Source: Carboxylicivirga sp. (GTDB taxonomy: Bacteria; Bacteroidota; Bacteroidia; Bacteroidales; Marinilabiliaceae). From it: a stretch of 64,000 nt of DNA. The notes beneath the pieces were generated by a model that ran no database searches, had not been told where the DNA came from, and saw only the letters and a program-made list of their open reading frames with translations. The translations under genes were made by a program, and so were the position numbers. The stretch lies in the NCBI GenBank assembly GCA_025210475.1, contig JAOARW010000111.1:168758-232757 (forward strand). Reading direction: 5' to 3'. Positions 24,053-34,382 of this stretch are shown piece after piece (position 1 is the stretch's first letter; the number at the start of each line of letters is the position of its first letter).

Positions 24053-25507
24053 TTAGTATCCAGGGTTCTGACCTAGTTTTGGATTAATTTCTCGTTCACT
24101 TGCCGGAATTGGAAAGATATAGTTTTCCTTAGTGATCGGATAATTAATGTGCTCTTTATCTTGGTTGTATTCCTCAACTAACTCTTTTCTAACGAGGTCG
24201 TGCCAACGCTTTTGCTCAGCTGTAAACTCCCAGCCTTTTTCATCAAATACCAACTTATCAAATTGCTCCTCATTTAAGCCTGTTAAAGCATCATCAGCAA
24301 CACCTGCATTAGCTCTTTTACGAATTTCATTGATTGCCTGGTAACACGCTGCATCAGGCCCCTTATTTGCTCTATTCTGAGCTTCAGCGAAGATTAGCAG
24401 AACTTCAGCATAGCGATAAACAGGGAATAAATGATCACCGTTAATTTTACGCATATCGCTTTTGTTACGCTCCCAATATTTCTCAATACATGGCAGTCCA
24501 AGCTGGCTGTCTTTCCAATTTACCATACCATATTTGAAATCAGTATAAAAAATAATGTCCTTACGTGCATTATCGGGGCAATTTTCAAAAAATTTAACTT
24601 CAGCTAAATAATCATGCCATCCTCTATCTTCTGGTGGAGCAAATGAAATACCGAATTTCGAAGGATAACCTGCACTATTTGAAGCCTGGAAGTTCCAGAT
24701 ATGCTCTTTATTGTTTTTTGTGGCAATGGTAAACAAATCCTTATAATCTGCCATTAAATCATATTGATTTAAAGCCATCACCTCTTTTGCTTTTTGAGAG
24801 GCCAAAGTGTATTTATCCGATTGTTTTAAAGGCCATCCTGCCATGGTAAGATAAACATCGGCCAGCATTGTTTTAACGGCCCCAAGTGTCACAAAACCGG
24901 GTTCTCCCAACCATTCTTTTTTATTGGCTAAAGCAATTTCAGCAAACTTAAGGTCGCTTACAATTAGCTCATAAACGTCCTCAACCTCTGAACGCTCCAT
25001 ATTCAGGCCTCCATCTTCAACCGGGCCATCCATTAAAGGCAATTTACCCCAAAACCGAACTGCATTAAAATAACTATAGGCTCTTAAAAAGTAAGCCTGA
25101 GCTGCATATTCATCGCGGCGTACCTGATCCATTGAAATTTTCTCATAGTTGGCAATAACAAGGTTGCTACAAGCAATTACTTTAAAAAATGTTTTCCAAC
25201 TATTATAGTTATCAATATTACTGGTTGAGATATTGAAATCATCAAATTCAAGTAAACGCTGTTTGTTAAATCCACGGGCGGAAGTCATATCATCGGCCCC
25301 CATGTGCAAGGCCCATGATCGAACACTTAAACCATTCCAGTTGCCCATTAGTGGCTGAAAACATCCAATTGTAGCAGCACGCAAGTCGCCCTCCGACTTA
25401 AAAAATGACTCCTGTGTAAGTACTGATTTGGGTTCCTCAATTAAATCTTCACACCCCCATACAGAGATGAAAACTGTAAGAATTAAAATATATTTTATAA
25501 GTTTCAT
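24053..25507 (-). CDS. SusD/RagB-family glycan-binding lipoprotein
   Basis: A surface lipoprotein of 484 residues with lipobox SVWGC (C19). It has the tetratricopeptide-like SusD core (YAAQAYFLRAYSYFNAVRFWG at about 130-150) and the RagB/SusD C-terminal half, ending in YIFPIPASEREINPKLGQNPGY. It is 11 bp downstream of its partner susC. The two together form the import complex of the large sulfatase/hexosaminidase PUL that extends to 42.7 kb. It shares only family-level features with the SusD at 1813, so the glycan is likely different. Confidence 0.96.
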   Translation of the reverse strand: MKLIKYILILTVFISVWGCEDLIEEPKSVLTQESFFKSEGDLRAATIGCFQPLMGNWNGLSVRSWALHMGADDMTSARGFNKQRLLEFDDFNISTSNIDNYNSWKTFFKVIACSNLVIANYEKISMDQVRRDEYAAQAYFLRAYSYFNAVRFWGKLPLMDGPVEDGGLNMERSEVEDVYELIVSDLKFAEIALANKKEWLGEPGFVTLGAVKTMLADVYLTMAGWPLKQSDKYTLASQKAKEVMALNQYDLMADYKDLFTIATKNNKEHIWNFQASNSAGYPSKFGISFAPPEDRGWHDYLAEVKFFENCPDNARKDIIFYTDFKYGMVNWKDSQLGLPCIEKYWERNKSDMRKINGDHLFPVYRYAEVLLIFAEAQNRANKGPDAACYQAINEIRKRANAGVADDALTGLNEEQFDKLVFDEKGWEFTAEQKRWHDLVRKELVEEYNQDKEHINYPITKENYIFPIPASEREINPKLGQNPGY

Positions 25508-25518
25508 TTTTTCTCTTT

Positions 25519-28500
25519 TTAGAATTTAACATCTAAACCAATGGTATAAATCTTAGCTGAAGGATATGGACTGGCATCATAACCAATCTTAATATCTGAA
25601 CTACCCGTTGATGATAATTCAGGATCAAAACCACTATAGTCGGTGCTAGTCCATAAGTTTTGACCCGATACATATAACCTAAGTGCTGATAAGCCTGCTT
25701 TCTCTATTAATCCTTTATTAAATGTATATCCTAATGTTACATTTCGTAAACGCATAAAGGAACCATCTTCGACAAAGCGACTATTGGCTGTCGTATTAAG
25801 ATCTGTTTCCGTATTAGAGAAGCCAGGAACATTGGTATTCTGATTATCTTCACGATAGTAGTCCAAATTTTCAGGCACGCGCAAATCCTTAGTTAACCAA
25901 TACCTACGTGCATTTAAAATATCGTTCCCCTGAACACCAACAATCTCAGCTGACAGGTCGATGCCTTTATAACTAAAGTAGTTTGTTATACCAAAAGTAA
26001 ATTTAGGTAAACCATTACCGATAATCACTTTATCGTCTTCATTAATTGTTCCGTTTTCGTCTAAATCAAAATATTTAGAATCTCCAGGCACGTTGCCATA
26101 AACTGCAGCCTCTTCGGCTTCATTAGCTTGCCAAACACCTAAAAACTTATAGCCATACATGGCTCCCAATGCTTCACCTTCTTTAAGAATATATTCTCCC
26201 TTAATTGTTTGTCCGCCATTACCAAAGTCAAGAATCTTCGTTGTATTACTGGCATAGTTCATGGAGAAATCCCACTTAAACTTGTTAACAAATGGTGATG
26301 CATTTAACACTAATTCAATACCCTTATTTTCTACTTCTCCAATATTTCGAATCATTGAAGAGAAGCCCGTATACTCAGGTAGTGGATCATATAACAATAA
26401 ATCAGTTGTGTTTTTCTTATAAACATCCACGATCAATGAAATACGATTATCCATAAAACCTAAATCAACGCCATAGTTCATTTGGGAAGTTTTTTCCCAG
26501 CTTAAATCCTTATTAGCCGGAGAGCCAGGACCAACACCTGATGATAAATTAGTTCCATCAATCGGATATGGCATGCCTGTATTTAAGCGATTTAAAGAGG
26601 CATATGCACCGGTTGCCTGACTTCCGGTAACACCATAAGAAGTTCTTAACTTGAAATTAGAGAATACATTTAAATCTTTAATAAAACTTTCTTCTGATAA
26701 ACGCCAGGCCACAGATGCAGATGGGAAATAGGCCCATTTGTTATCTTTACCAAACTTTGACGAACCATCGGCACGAAAACTAACTGTAAGCAAGTATTTA
26801 TCTTTCAAGCCATAATTCACACGTCCCAAAAACGATTGCATGTTGTAGTCGCTAAAACTAGACTCTGTTTTTTGCCGGTTTTCACCTAAGCCCATATTAT
26901 AAAAGCCTAAATGCTCTGTCGGAAATCCTTTCACCAAAGCACTATTGGTTTTATACTCACCATGCTGCTGTTCGAATACTAAAGTGGCATTTACCTTATG
27001 TATATTATTAATTGTTTTTAAATAACTTAATGTATTGGTATTTTGCCAGCTTTCATTTGTATTCGCGTTATAATTCGCTGAATTGGTTCCTGAATGGAAG
27101 CCATTTAATGTTTGTAAGGTATTAAACTGATTACCTTCTCCTTTAATAACTTTAGCACCAACACTTGTTTTAAAACTCAGTTCCTTAGTAATTTTAAACT
27201 GGGCATAAGCATTTATTAATCCGGTATATGTTGTTGCCAAACGACGTGGTTCGAAAACAGAAGCTACGGGGTTATAAGCACCAACAACAGGTACTGGCGT
27301 ATCTAAATTGTAAGAGCCATCCTCATTATATACCGATCCGGTATTTGGATAGCGCAGGGCATTATCAACGGGTCCTCCCCAATAACCATTAGATCCTATA
27401 CCCTGATGTTTAGCCTTATTCCCTTGTACGTTTAAACCAATAGTTAACCAATCTTTCACATCTGCATCCACATTGGAAACAATGCTTAGGCGATCAAACT
27501 CATTTCTTTTGATCAAACCATTTTGCTGCATTAAAGTCGTACTCAAATAATAACGAACTTTTTCGCTACCACCTCTTACTGAAAGCTGCGAGTTGTGCTG
27601 CAAGGCATTTTTACGATATATCTCATCTTCCCAGTCAACGCCACCATTAATGCGTAACTCATCTACTTCTTCCTGCGTGAAAATTGGCTGCTGTTCAAAG
27701 ATAGCTGCACGTTCATTTAAAAGATTAGCGTACTCATGCGCTTTTAAGATCGGTATTGAGTTTCCTAATTTATGATTGGAAATATAAGAGTTAAAGCTTA
27801 CCTCAGCCATTCCCTCTTTACCTTTTTTAGTAGATACCAAAATAACTCCATTGGCACCACGCGATCCATAAATTGCGGTTGCCGAAGCATCTTTTAATAC
27901 TTCAATGGATTCGATATCTGCCGGGTTGATATTATTTAAATTACCTCCTAAAAATCCATCAATCACCACCAATGGGTCATTACCTCCATTAATGGAGTTG
28001 GCTCCACGAATTCGAATTTTAACATTTCCACCAGGAGCACCCGTGGTGGTTGTAACTGATACACCAGCCACTTTACCCTGCAATGCCTGATCAACCCGCG
28101 ATAAAGGTGTACTCATCATTTCTTTGGAACCAACTGATGCTACAGATCCGGTTAAGTCACTCTTTTTCATGGTACCGTATCCAACCACCACAACCTCATC
28201 CAAATCAGTCATCTCTTCCGATAAAGTAACATCTATTAAACTACGGCCTGAAATCATAACCTCCTGGTCTTCGAAACCAATAAATGAGAATATAACAGTC
28301 GCATCCGAAGAAGTCACTTCAATCGAATAATTTCCATCAACACCAGTAATAACACCATTTTGAGGATTGCTTTTTTCATAAACATTAACACCTGGCAGAG
28401 GCTCTCCATTTTTATCGGTAACAATTCCCCTTACAGGCATAGTTGACTGCCTGGTTGTTTCCCCACCATATTGATTAATTAAACTTTGCTTATCATTACT

Positions 28501-28620
28501 GCTTGCATAAACACTGCCGGTAGTAATTGTGATCAGAAGCAAAGCTAGCTTCATTACTTTCAATAATTTATACCCCTCGGAAAATCTGTACTTCCTGAGG
28601 AAATAATTAGTTTTTTTCAT
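25519..28620 (-). CDS. SusC-family TonB-dependent oligosaccharide transporter
   Basis: An outer-membrane importer of 1033 residues. A signal sequence (to about residue 40) is followed by a carboxypeptidase-regulatory-like domain (about 62-140, VRGIVTDKNGEPLPGVNVYE), then the TonB box-like DEVVVVGYGTMKK, the plug with ATAIYGSRGANGVILVSTKKG, and the barrel with terminal IYTIGLDVKF. Unlike the SusC at 3402 it has no STN signalling domain, consistent with control by an HTCS rather than an ECF sigma factor. A promoter with a putative HTCS site lies upstream (28798-28867). Confidence 0.97.
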   Translation of the reverse strand: MKKTNYFLRKYRFSEGYKLLKVMKLALLLITITTGSVYASSNDKQSLINQYGGETTRQSTMPVRGIVTDKNGEPLPGVNVYEKSNPQNGVITGVDGNYSIEVTSSDATVIFSFIGFEDQEVMISGRSLIDVTLSEEMTDLDEVVVVGYGTMKKSDLTGSVASVGSKEMMSTPLSRVDQALQGKVAGVSVTTTTGAPGGNVKIRIRGANSINGGNDPLVVIDGFLGGNLNNINPADIESIEVLKDASATAIYGSRGANGVILVSTKKGKEGMAEVSFNSYISNHKLGNSIPILKAHEYANLLNERAAIFEQQPIFTQEEVDELRINGGVDWEDEIYRKNALQHNSQLSVRGGSEKVRYYLSTTLMQQNGLIKRNEFDRLSIVSNVDADVKDWLTIGLNVQGNKAKHQGIGSNGYWGGPVDNALRYPNTGSVYNEDGSYNLDTPVPVVGAYNPVASVFEPRRLATTYTGLINAYAQFKITKELSFKTSVGAKVIKGEGNQFNTLQTLNGFHSGTNSANYNANTNESWQNTNTLSYLKTINNIHKVNATLVFEQQHGEYKTNSALVKGFPTEHLGFYNMGLGENRQKTESSFSDYNMQSFLGRVNYGLKDKYLLTVSFRADGSSKFGKDNKWAYFPSASVAWRLSEESFIKDLNVFSNFKLRTSYGVTGSQATGAYASLNRLNTGMPYPIDGTNLSSGVGPGSPANKDLSWEKTSQMNYGVDLGFMDNRISLIVDVYKKNTTDLLLYDPLPEYTGFSSMIRNIGEVENKGIELVLNASPFVNKFKWDFSMNYASNTTKILDFGNGGQTIKGEYILKEGEALGAMYGYKFLGVWQANEAEEAAVYGNVPGDSKYFDLDENGTINEDDKVIIGNGLPKFTFGITNYFSYKGIDLSAEIVGVQGNDILNARRYWLTKDLRVPENLDYYREDNQNTNVPGFSNTETDLNTTANSRFVEDGSFMRLRNVTLGYTFNKGLIEKAGLSALRLYVSGQNLWTSTDYSGFDPELSSTGSSDIKIGYDASPYPSAKIYTIGLDVKF

Positions 28621-28797
28621 AATTTTGTTATGTTACTATTAGTAATAATCCTGACAGCTGGTAATTGCAGGATTGATTTTTAGTTTTCAGGGAAGTGATT
28701 GATCATTTCCCTTTTGTCTCTTCATTGTTAACCTATTCCTATTTTCCTTTTATCGTTCTTAAAATTGTACCAGAACGAAATCATTTAATTGATGGTT

Positions 28798-28867
28798 CAA
28801 AATTAAAATCAAGTGGATTTCTCAATACCCAAAATCATGTCAAAAACACCCAAATAAATACCATTTT
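28798..28867 (-). promoter_or_regulatory. susC promoter with a 45-bp HTCS-type activator site
   Basis: On the minus strand, TAATTTTG (28798-28805) is a -7 box. Seventeen bases upstream begins a 45-bp block (28823-28867) that is 41/45 identical to 42727-42771. In gene orientation it contains two direct repeats, TTTGGGTGTT and TTTGGGTATT, 21 bp apart. The block covers the -33 region, typical of an activator dimer. The rest of the 386-bp gap (28621-28797 leader, 28868-29007) shows nothing else. Confidence 0.75.
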
Positions 28868-29007
28868 CTTATAACACGATTTTCACCCTACCCTACATCA
28901 ACCTCTATTACTGAATATTACACAGCTCTCACCACATATCATTTGATGAAATTCCGAAGATACATGATTAAAGAAATCCATGCTAAGATTGATACTTCAC
29001 ATGTCAA

Positions 29008-31287
29008 CTATTTTCTGAGCAATTGAATACTTTCTCCTTCATTAAGTATGAAAATAAGTTTATCACCTTCCTGCTTATATTCCTTGTTGCATGAAAAAGG
29101 ATTTTTGGAGAATGGATTTTCAAGGATCAGTTTACCACCTTTATCAGATTTTATTGTCAATTGATCAACATCGCCATCTTTCATGTTGGCCGAAACGAGA
29201 AATGCCCCATAGGTTCGTAGGTGGTCAAAAGAAACATCTTGCCAAGTATCAGGAATTGCCGGAAACAATTTAACAACACCAGTATGACTTTGAATTAGCA
29301 TTTCCTGTATGGCCGAAGCAAATGCAAAGTTACCTTCTAAAGTAAATGGGCGATAATGAAACTTGGAATGCCCCGCTTTACATTGATCACCGTTGACATG
29401 GAATGAATTTTTAAGACAGAAACATTCAGCAAATATTCGAAGTGCCTCAGCAGCTTTTTCGCCATTAAATGCACGCGCATATAGGTTAGCTTGCCAGCTA
29501 AAAGAGTACCCTACCCAAAAATCAGATCCTTGCTTTGCTAAATTCGTTAATGAATTATTTATTGTTTTTATACTCTCCTCACCATCTGAAAAGTCGATTA
29601 TACCAAGCGGGTGGATTCCTAATAAATGTGAGAAATGACGGTGCGAAACATTACATGGAAAACCGGGTGCAAAATTTAAACCCAGTGTTTCATCAACAGA
29701 CAATTCAGGCCATTCGGCAAGAATCTGACGCCATTTAATCGCTTCTTCTGTCAGTCCTAATTCGTTGGCCAGCTCAGCACTTTTTTCGTAGGTCCATCGA
29801 ATTAAAGACAAGTCAAAATTAGTCGTCTCTTCAAACCAGGCTTTACGTTTATTGTCAAATATCTCAGGACTCGAACTAATTTTTAATTTGCGTTGGCCAT
29901 CTTCTTTTACTGACATATCATCCAGGTAAATAGCCACTTCTTTTAACCAGGGATAAGCCCGCTCTTTTAAGAAACGTCGATCCTGAGTATATTGCCAATG
30001 CAGGTAAAAATGGTGTCCCAACCAAGCGCTTACTGTCTGGCCAAATGAATACTGGCACCACCCTCCCATGGGCTCTCCTTCCAAAGTAGTTACACCCGGA
30101 ACATTTAGCCCCTTGGCGTTAAAGAAGTTTTTGGTATATGCTTTAAAATTATCGCGGTACTTCCACAACCAGTTAACAAATCCTTCTTCCAATTCCAGGT
30201 AATTTCCAGTATACGATGGCCAATAGCTTAATTGTGTATTTAAGTCGTGGTGAAAATCACCTTTCCAAGGCGGTAACTTGCCGTTATCAGCTGTCCATAC
30301 TGCCTGCAATGAGATTGGTGGTGCATCTGCACGGGCTATCGCTCCAAACTTATACATCTCCATATAATATTGCTTTTGAAGAAGGCTATCGGGAATATTA
30401 ATACTTGATTTTGACCAATAATGCTTCCACCATGCCAAATGTTTTACAAGTGATGTCTCCATTCCTTGCTTCATTTGTTGAGCAACAACTTCATTGGCTT
30501 CAGGACTTTTCTCCCAACCTTTATTCGATGACGAAATAGACCAACATCCTATTAACTCTCCTTCTGCCTGCTTCCATTGCGTATTAATCTGGTAACTAAA
30601 ATTCTTCCAGCCATTTTGATTATAGCTTATTGAATTGCCATTCCGGATCACTTCTCCCTGACAATAACCCAACTGATTCAGGTCTATTTTTGAATGTCCA
30701 TATTCATCATCCGCCGAATTAGTTTGATAATTTGGTGCTTTAATATCCAGGTCAATCTCCTGTGAAAGGTTTTCAAACTTGTACCAGCCAATGGCGTCTT
30801 CTGCATTTACAAATGTTGTAAGTTGCACACCATTTGTCCATTTAACTATGCAAATGGCTTTTACGATATCCAATTCTACAGATTCAACTTTTCCGAGTTT
30901 ATCGATATCAAACTCGATGGCTCCAGCTGGTATCTTCGTTGGTGCCGGGTAATTGGTGTAAGGCTTATCAAAAGCATCTTGAACTTTCTCGTATTTATCC
31001 TCTTTCCAATGTTGGTAAACATCATCAAATTTCCATTCTTCAAAATCAACATATTCCATCGGACGCAAATCCCAAAGATCAACACGATCTAATGAGAAAC
31101 GAAGTTTTCCATCTTTTTGCCATACTAACTGGCCTACAATACCATTCCCCAATGGCATAGCCTCGTCCCAACCAGTGGCTAATTCATTAAATTTTAGGTT
31201 GGTTCCCTTAAATGTATTGTCATCTTTAGAATCCTGTATACAGGAAAACAAAAAGGTAACACAAAAGGCAAGCACTAACTGTTTCAT
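29008..31287 (-). CDS. GH95-type glycoside hydrolase (alpha-L-fucosidase/galactosidase family)
   Basis: A 759-residue lipoprotein (lipobox FLFSC, C16). An N-terminal beta-sandwich begins with the GH95 signature WDEAMPLGNGIVGQLVW. It is followed by the (alpha/alpha)6 barrel, with PPWKGDFHHDLNTQLSYWP at about 345-365, GWCQYSFGQTVSAW, SSSPEIFDN, and the C-terminal HRHFSHLLGIHPL and GDQCKAGHSKFHYRPFTLEGNFA. GH95 enzymes remove alpha-1,2-linked L-fucose or L-galactose by inversion. HHDLNTQL departs from the usual TNINTEMN wording, so specificity may differ. It is the last gene of the run CBM-GH3-sulfatase-TIM barrel-sulfatases-GH20-GH95 and is 387 bp from the next gene, susC. Confidence 0.8.
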   Translation of the reverse strand: MKQLVLAFCVTFLFSCIQDSKDDNTFKGTNLKFNELATGWDEAMPLGNGIVGQLVWQKDGKLRFSLDRVDLWDLRPMEYVDFEEWKFDDVYQHWKEDKYEKVQDAFDKPYTNYPAPTKIPAGAIEFDIDKLGKVESVELDIVKAICIVKWTNGVQLTTFVNAEDAIGWYKFENLSQEIDLDIKAPNYQTNSADDEYGHSKIDLNQLGYCQGEVIRNGNSISYNQNGWKNFSYQINTQWKQAEGELIGCWSISSSNKGWEKSPEANEVVAQQMKQGMETSLVKHLAWWKHYWSKSSINIPDSLLQKQYYMEMYKFGAIARADAPPISLQAVWTADNGKLPPWKGDFHHDLNTQLSYWPSYTGNYLELEEGFVNWLWKYRDNFKAYTKNFFNAKGLNVPGVTTLEGEPMGGWCQYSFGQTVSAWLGHHFYLHWQYTQDRRFLKERAYPWLKEVAIYLDDMSVKEDGQRKLKISSSPEIFDNKRKAWFEETTNFDLSLIRWTYEKSAELANELGLTEEAIKWRQILAEWPELSVDETLGLNFAPGFPCNVSHRHFSHLLGIHPLGIIDFSDGEESIKTINNSLTNLAKQGSDFWVGYSFSWQANLYARAFNGEKAAEALRIFAECFCLKNSFHVNGDQCKAGHSKFHYRPFTLEGNFAFASAIQEMLIQSHTGVVKLFPAIPDTWQDVSFDHLRTYGAFLVSANMKDGDVDQLTIKSDKGGKLILENPFSKNPFSCNKEYKQEGDKLIFILNEGESIQLLRK

Positions 31288-31340
31288 ATTAAGATTATCT
31301 TCTTGATTTAAGATTTATTTACTAACTATATAGAACTTAT

Positions 31341-32927
31341 CTACTCCCATTTATAATCCTTTGGTAGGTCACTCTTTAAAGCCGGACAATAGTCAATTCC
31401 AAGTGAATCCATTAATGGGTATTTAGATTTTACCTTGTCATAGAACTCATCAAATGCTACAAGTGGTTTCGTACACCACATCTGTTCACTCAAGGCAAAT
31501 ATCCTTGGAAATACTCGTTGATCAATCATGTTCTCTTTAACTCCCCTGTTGGTCCATAAACAAGCACCCATGCCTAATATCAATTGATCCGGGTTTTCAA
31601 TATGGCTTGGATTCTCTTCGTAAGCCTCTTTCAAATCAAATGTTTTCTTTTGAGAATACATCTTCCATGGCGACAATGGGTAATTAAGGTAAGTTTTATG
31701 ACTGGTATTACATATAACCTGATGCCCATTTTTGATAGCATTACGCAATGCTAAATCCTTTTTACCTAACCAATTCCACCAATGTACTATTACATTATCA
31801 GGTAATTTGGTAGATCCCTCCTGATAAATAACGTCTCCCCACAAAATTACTTTCTTACCCTTTGTTTTGACATACTCAGCTAATCGAGCAGAAAAATAAA
31901 GTTGCAGGTCATGTGAATCATCCAAATTTTCTGACTTGATCCTAGCCTGACAATCTGAACAAGTGTTCCAGTATTTTTTAGGTGCTTCATCGCCACCTAA
32001 ATGAATGTATTCTGATGGAAATAACTCACACACTTCATCGATAATATCCTGAATAAACAGGTAAGTTGATTCGCGACCACCACAGAACAGTTTATCGGTA
32101 TAAACAAAGACATCCTTAATTTCTGGTGCTTCTTTTAAACAACTATGTTCAGGATAAGCATTAAGCGCAGCATCGGAATGACCGGGCACATCAATCTCTG
32201 GTACTACTGTAATGTGAAGTTTTTTAGCATATGAAACTATTTCCTTGATCTCCTCCTGCGTGTAGTAGCCTTGTTGTTCAGCCTTTTTTGCGACTTTTGA
32301 ACCAACCTCGGTGAGTTTAGGGTATTTCTTAATTTCGATTCTCCAACCTTCTCCTTCTGTCAGATGCCAATGAAACACATTCATTTTAAGCATGGCCATA
32401 TAATCCAGGTAACGCTTAATAAAATCAACCGACTGGAATTGACGTCCTGAATCGAGCATAAAACTCCTCCAGGCGTATTTAGGTTGATCCTTTAACTCTA
32501 AGCCATTTAGTTTAAATCCGGCCAACTTATATGCTTTACCACTTTGCACCTCAACAGGTAAAAGTTGTAAAAAACTTTGAATGCCATAAAATAACCCAGC
32601 TTGTTTATTGGCAATTATTTTAATCTGTTGGCTATTAATCGACAATCGGTAACCTTCATCTCCCAATTCTTTATCTTCGATCAGACACAAGGCTATTTTT
32701 GCTGCCTGCTTGTTCTTAGAGGGCTTAAATTTGATGTAATCCTTTAAACGCTTTTCTAAATAATCAAATGTTGCTTGCGATTCATCCGAGAATGCAACTA
32801 ACATTGTTTTAGACAATTTGAATCTGCTATTGGTATTATTTTGCTCTAAAGGTGTGGGTAAAATAGATTGAGATGACACCATATGGCAGCTCAAAATCAA
32901 TAAAGTACTTATTAGAATATATCTCAT
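31341..32927 (-). CDS. GH20 beta-N-acetylhexosaminidase
   Basis: A secreted exo-hexosaminidase of 528 residues that removes terminal beta-GlcNAc or GalNAc by substrate-assisted catalysis. After the signal peptide (about 19 residues, with a possible lipobox at C14) comes the GH20b N-terminal domain (about 25-150), then the TIM barrel starting DSGRQFQSVDFIKRYLD. The catalytic pair D313-E314 is in HLGGDEAPKKYW; VVPEIDVPGHSDAAL and a C-terminal WGDVIYQEG are also typical. It lies 48 bp after a sulfatase gene and 53 bp before the GH95 gene, which suggests stepwise removal of sulfate, GlcNAc and fucose. Confidence 0.95.
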   Translation of the reverse strand: MRYILISTLLILSCHMVSSQSILPTPLEQNNTNSRFKLSKTMLVAFSDESQATFDYLEKRLKDYIKFKPSKNKQAAKIALCLIEDKELGDEGYRLSINSQQIKIIANKQAGLFYGIQSFLQLLPVEVQSGKAYKLAGFKLNGLELKDQPKYAWRSFMLDSGRQFQSVDFIKRYLDYMAMLKMNVFHWHLTEGEGWRIEIKKYPKLTEVGSKVAKKAEQQGYYTQEEIKEIVSYAKKLHITVVPEIDVPGHSDAALNAYPEHSCLKEAPEIKDVFVYTDKLFCGGRESTYLFIQDIIDEVCELFPSEYIHLGGDEAPKKYWNTCSDCQARIKSENLDDSHDLQLYFSARLAEYVKTKGKKVILWGDVIYQEGSTKLPDNVIVHWWNWLGKKDLALRNAIKNGHQVICNTSHKTYLNYPLSPWKMYSQKKTFDLKEAYEENPSHIENPDQLILGMGACLWTNRGVKENMIDQRVFPRIFALSEQMWCTKPLVAFDEFYDKVKSKYPLMDSLGIDYCPALKSDLPKDYKWE

Positions 32928-32975
32928 CGGTATTTGATTTTAATTCAAGAACAAAGTCTATTTCTTAATTCTTCA

Positions 32976-34379
32976 TTACTTCTTTGTTTTTTTAATGTCT
33001 TCTACATAATTGCGCTGCATATCATTTGCTATACCACTGTCTTTCAATTCGGGTTTTGGCAATTCTGACTTCCACTTTTTGAAGTGCTTATCCAGCTTTT
33101 TTAAGGCCTTCTTGTTTTGCTGACTCACATCGCTTGTTTCACCCACGTCTTCTTTCAGGTCGAATAAATAATTCTCTTTGCCTCCGATCTTAACCAGCTT
33201 GAAGTTACCCGCTCTTGCAGCTTCCTGATAATCGCCTTGCGTCCAGTAAAGCACTTTGTGTGGTTCTGCCTTATTTTCACCCTTTAGATATGGAATCAGA
33301 TTCTTTGAGTCAATCTGACGATCAGCCGGGTTATCAAGGCCTGCCAAGGCTGTGGCTGTTGCGAAGATATCAAAGCTCATCACCAGGTTAGAGTATATTC
33401 CCGGCTTTAGCTGTCCTTTCCAATTGGCTATAAAAGGTACATGGACACCGCCTTCCAATACGGTTCCTTTGCAACCATTAAAGGGCTTATTGTCCGGCCA
33501 GGAGAAGGGAGCGCCGCCATTATCGCTCATAAAAAGTACCAAAGTGTTTTCATCAAGATTTAATTCTTTTAGTTTACTCATTAATTGGCCAACACCATCA
33601 TCTAAAGCCGATATCATAGCAGCATAGGTTCGTCGTTTCTTATCCTTGATGTGACTCATCCGCCTTAAGTACTTCTCTGGTGCCTGCAAGGGTGTATGTG
33701 GGGCATTGTAGGACATAAACAGGAAAAATGGATGATCCTGGTTGCGCTCCATAAAATCCATCCCAAAGCGGGTCAGATCTTCTGTCAGGTAACCTTCAAA
33801 ATCTTTGCGTTCACCATTGTGCTCGATTAATGCATCATAGGCGTGATCATTTTTCTGCTTGGGATCGCAAGAAAAGAAATCGTGCCCGCCGGCCGTAAAA
33901 CCATAAAACTCGTCGAAGCCTTTTGTTAATGGATGCTGGTGCTGATGTACACCCAAATGCCACTTACCAACCAAGGCACTTGTGTAAGCTGCCTGTTTCA
34001 GAACTTTGGGCAGAATAATCTCATCTGTTGGCAAGCCATGATCGGGCAATTGCTTGCTGGGGTTATTCTGAAATCCGAAGCGATGCTGGTAGCGTCCGGT
34101 CATGATGCCGGCCCGGGTGGGTGCACAAAAGGAGTGCGAAGCATAGCCATTGGTACAAACAATGCCGGTGGAGGCCAAACGATCAATGTGGGGTGTTTTA
34201 ATATCCTTGCTACCGGTATACCCCAAATCGCCATATCCCAGGTCGTCGGCCAAGATCAGAATCACATTGGCTGGTGCTTTGGCTTTTGATTGACTTTTAA
34301 CCTCCAATGCACCGATGGCCAAAACACATAACAAAGCTGATAAAAACCTAACGCTTGTTTCTTTAACTACTTTCTTCAT
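32976..34379 (-). CDS. Sulfatase, family S1 (CAPTR type)
   Basis: A secreted sulfatase of 467 residues with a signal peptide (cleavage near residue 29). The metal-binding start is NVILILADDLGYGDLGY. The formylglycine precursor is C85 in FCAPTRAGIMTGRY. GKWHLGVH follows, and the second metal ligands are in LFMSDNGGAPFSW. The C-terminal subdomain carries the usual NYLFDLKEDVGETSDVS. A basic tail (YVEDIKKTKK) is noted. S1 enzymes of this form in PULs remove sulfate from GlcNAc, Gal or other hexoses; the subfamily cannot be fixed here. It is 48 bp upstream of GH20 and 3 bp after the next sulfatase gene, so it probably uncovers the GH20 substrate. Confidence 0.94.
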   Translation of the reverse strand: MKKVVKETSVRFLSALLCVLAIGALEVKSQSKAKAPANVILILADDLGYGDLGYTGSKDIKTPHIDRLASTGIVCTNGYASHSFCAPTRAGIMTGRYQHRFGFQNNPSKQLPDHGLPTDEIILPKVLKQAAYTSALVGKWHLGVHQHQHPLTKGFDEFYGFTAGGHDFFSCDPKQKNDHAYDALIEHNGERKDFEGYLTEDLTRFGMDFMERNQDHPFFLFMSYNAPHTPLQAPEKYLRRMSHIKDKKRRTYAAMISALDDGVGQLMSKLKELNLDENTLVLFMSDNGGAPFSWPDNKPFNGCKGTVLEGGVHVPFIANWKGQLKPGIYSNLVMSFDIFATATALAGLDNPADRQIDSKNLIPYLKGENKAEPHKVLYWTQGDYQEAARAGNFKLVKIGGKENYLFDLKEDVGETSDVSQQNKKALKKLDKHFKKWKSELPKPELKDSGIANDMQRNYVEDIKKTKK

Positions 34380-34382
34380 TCT

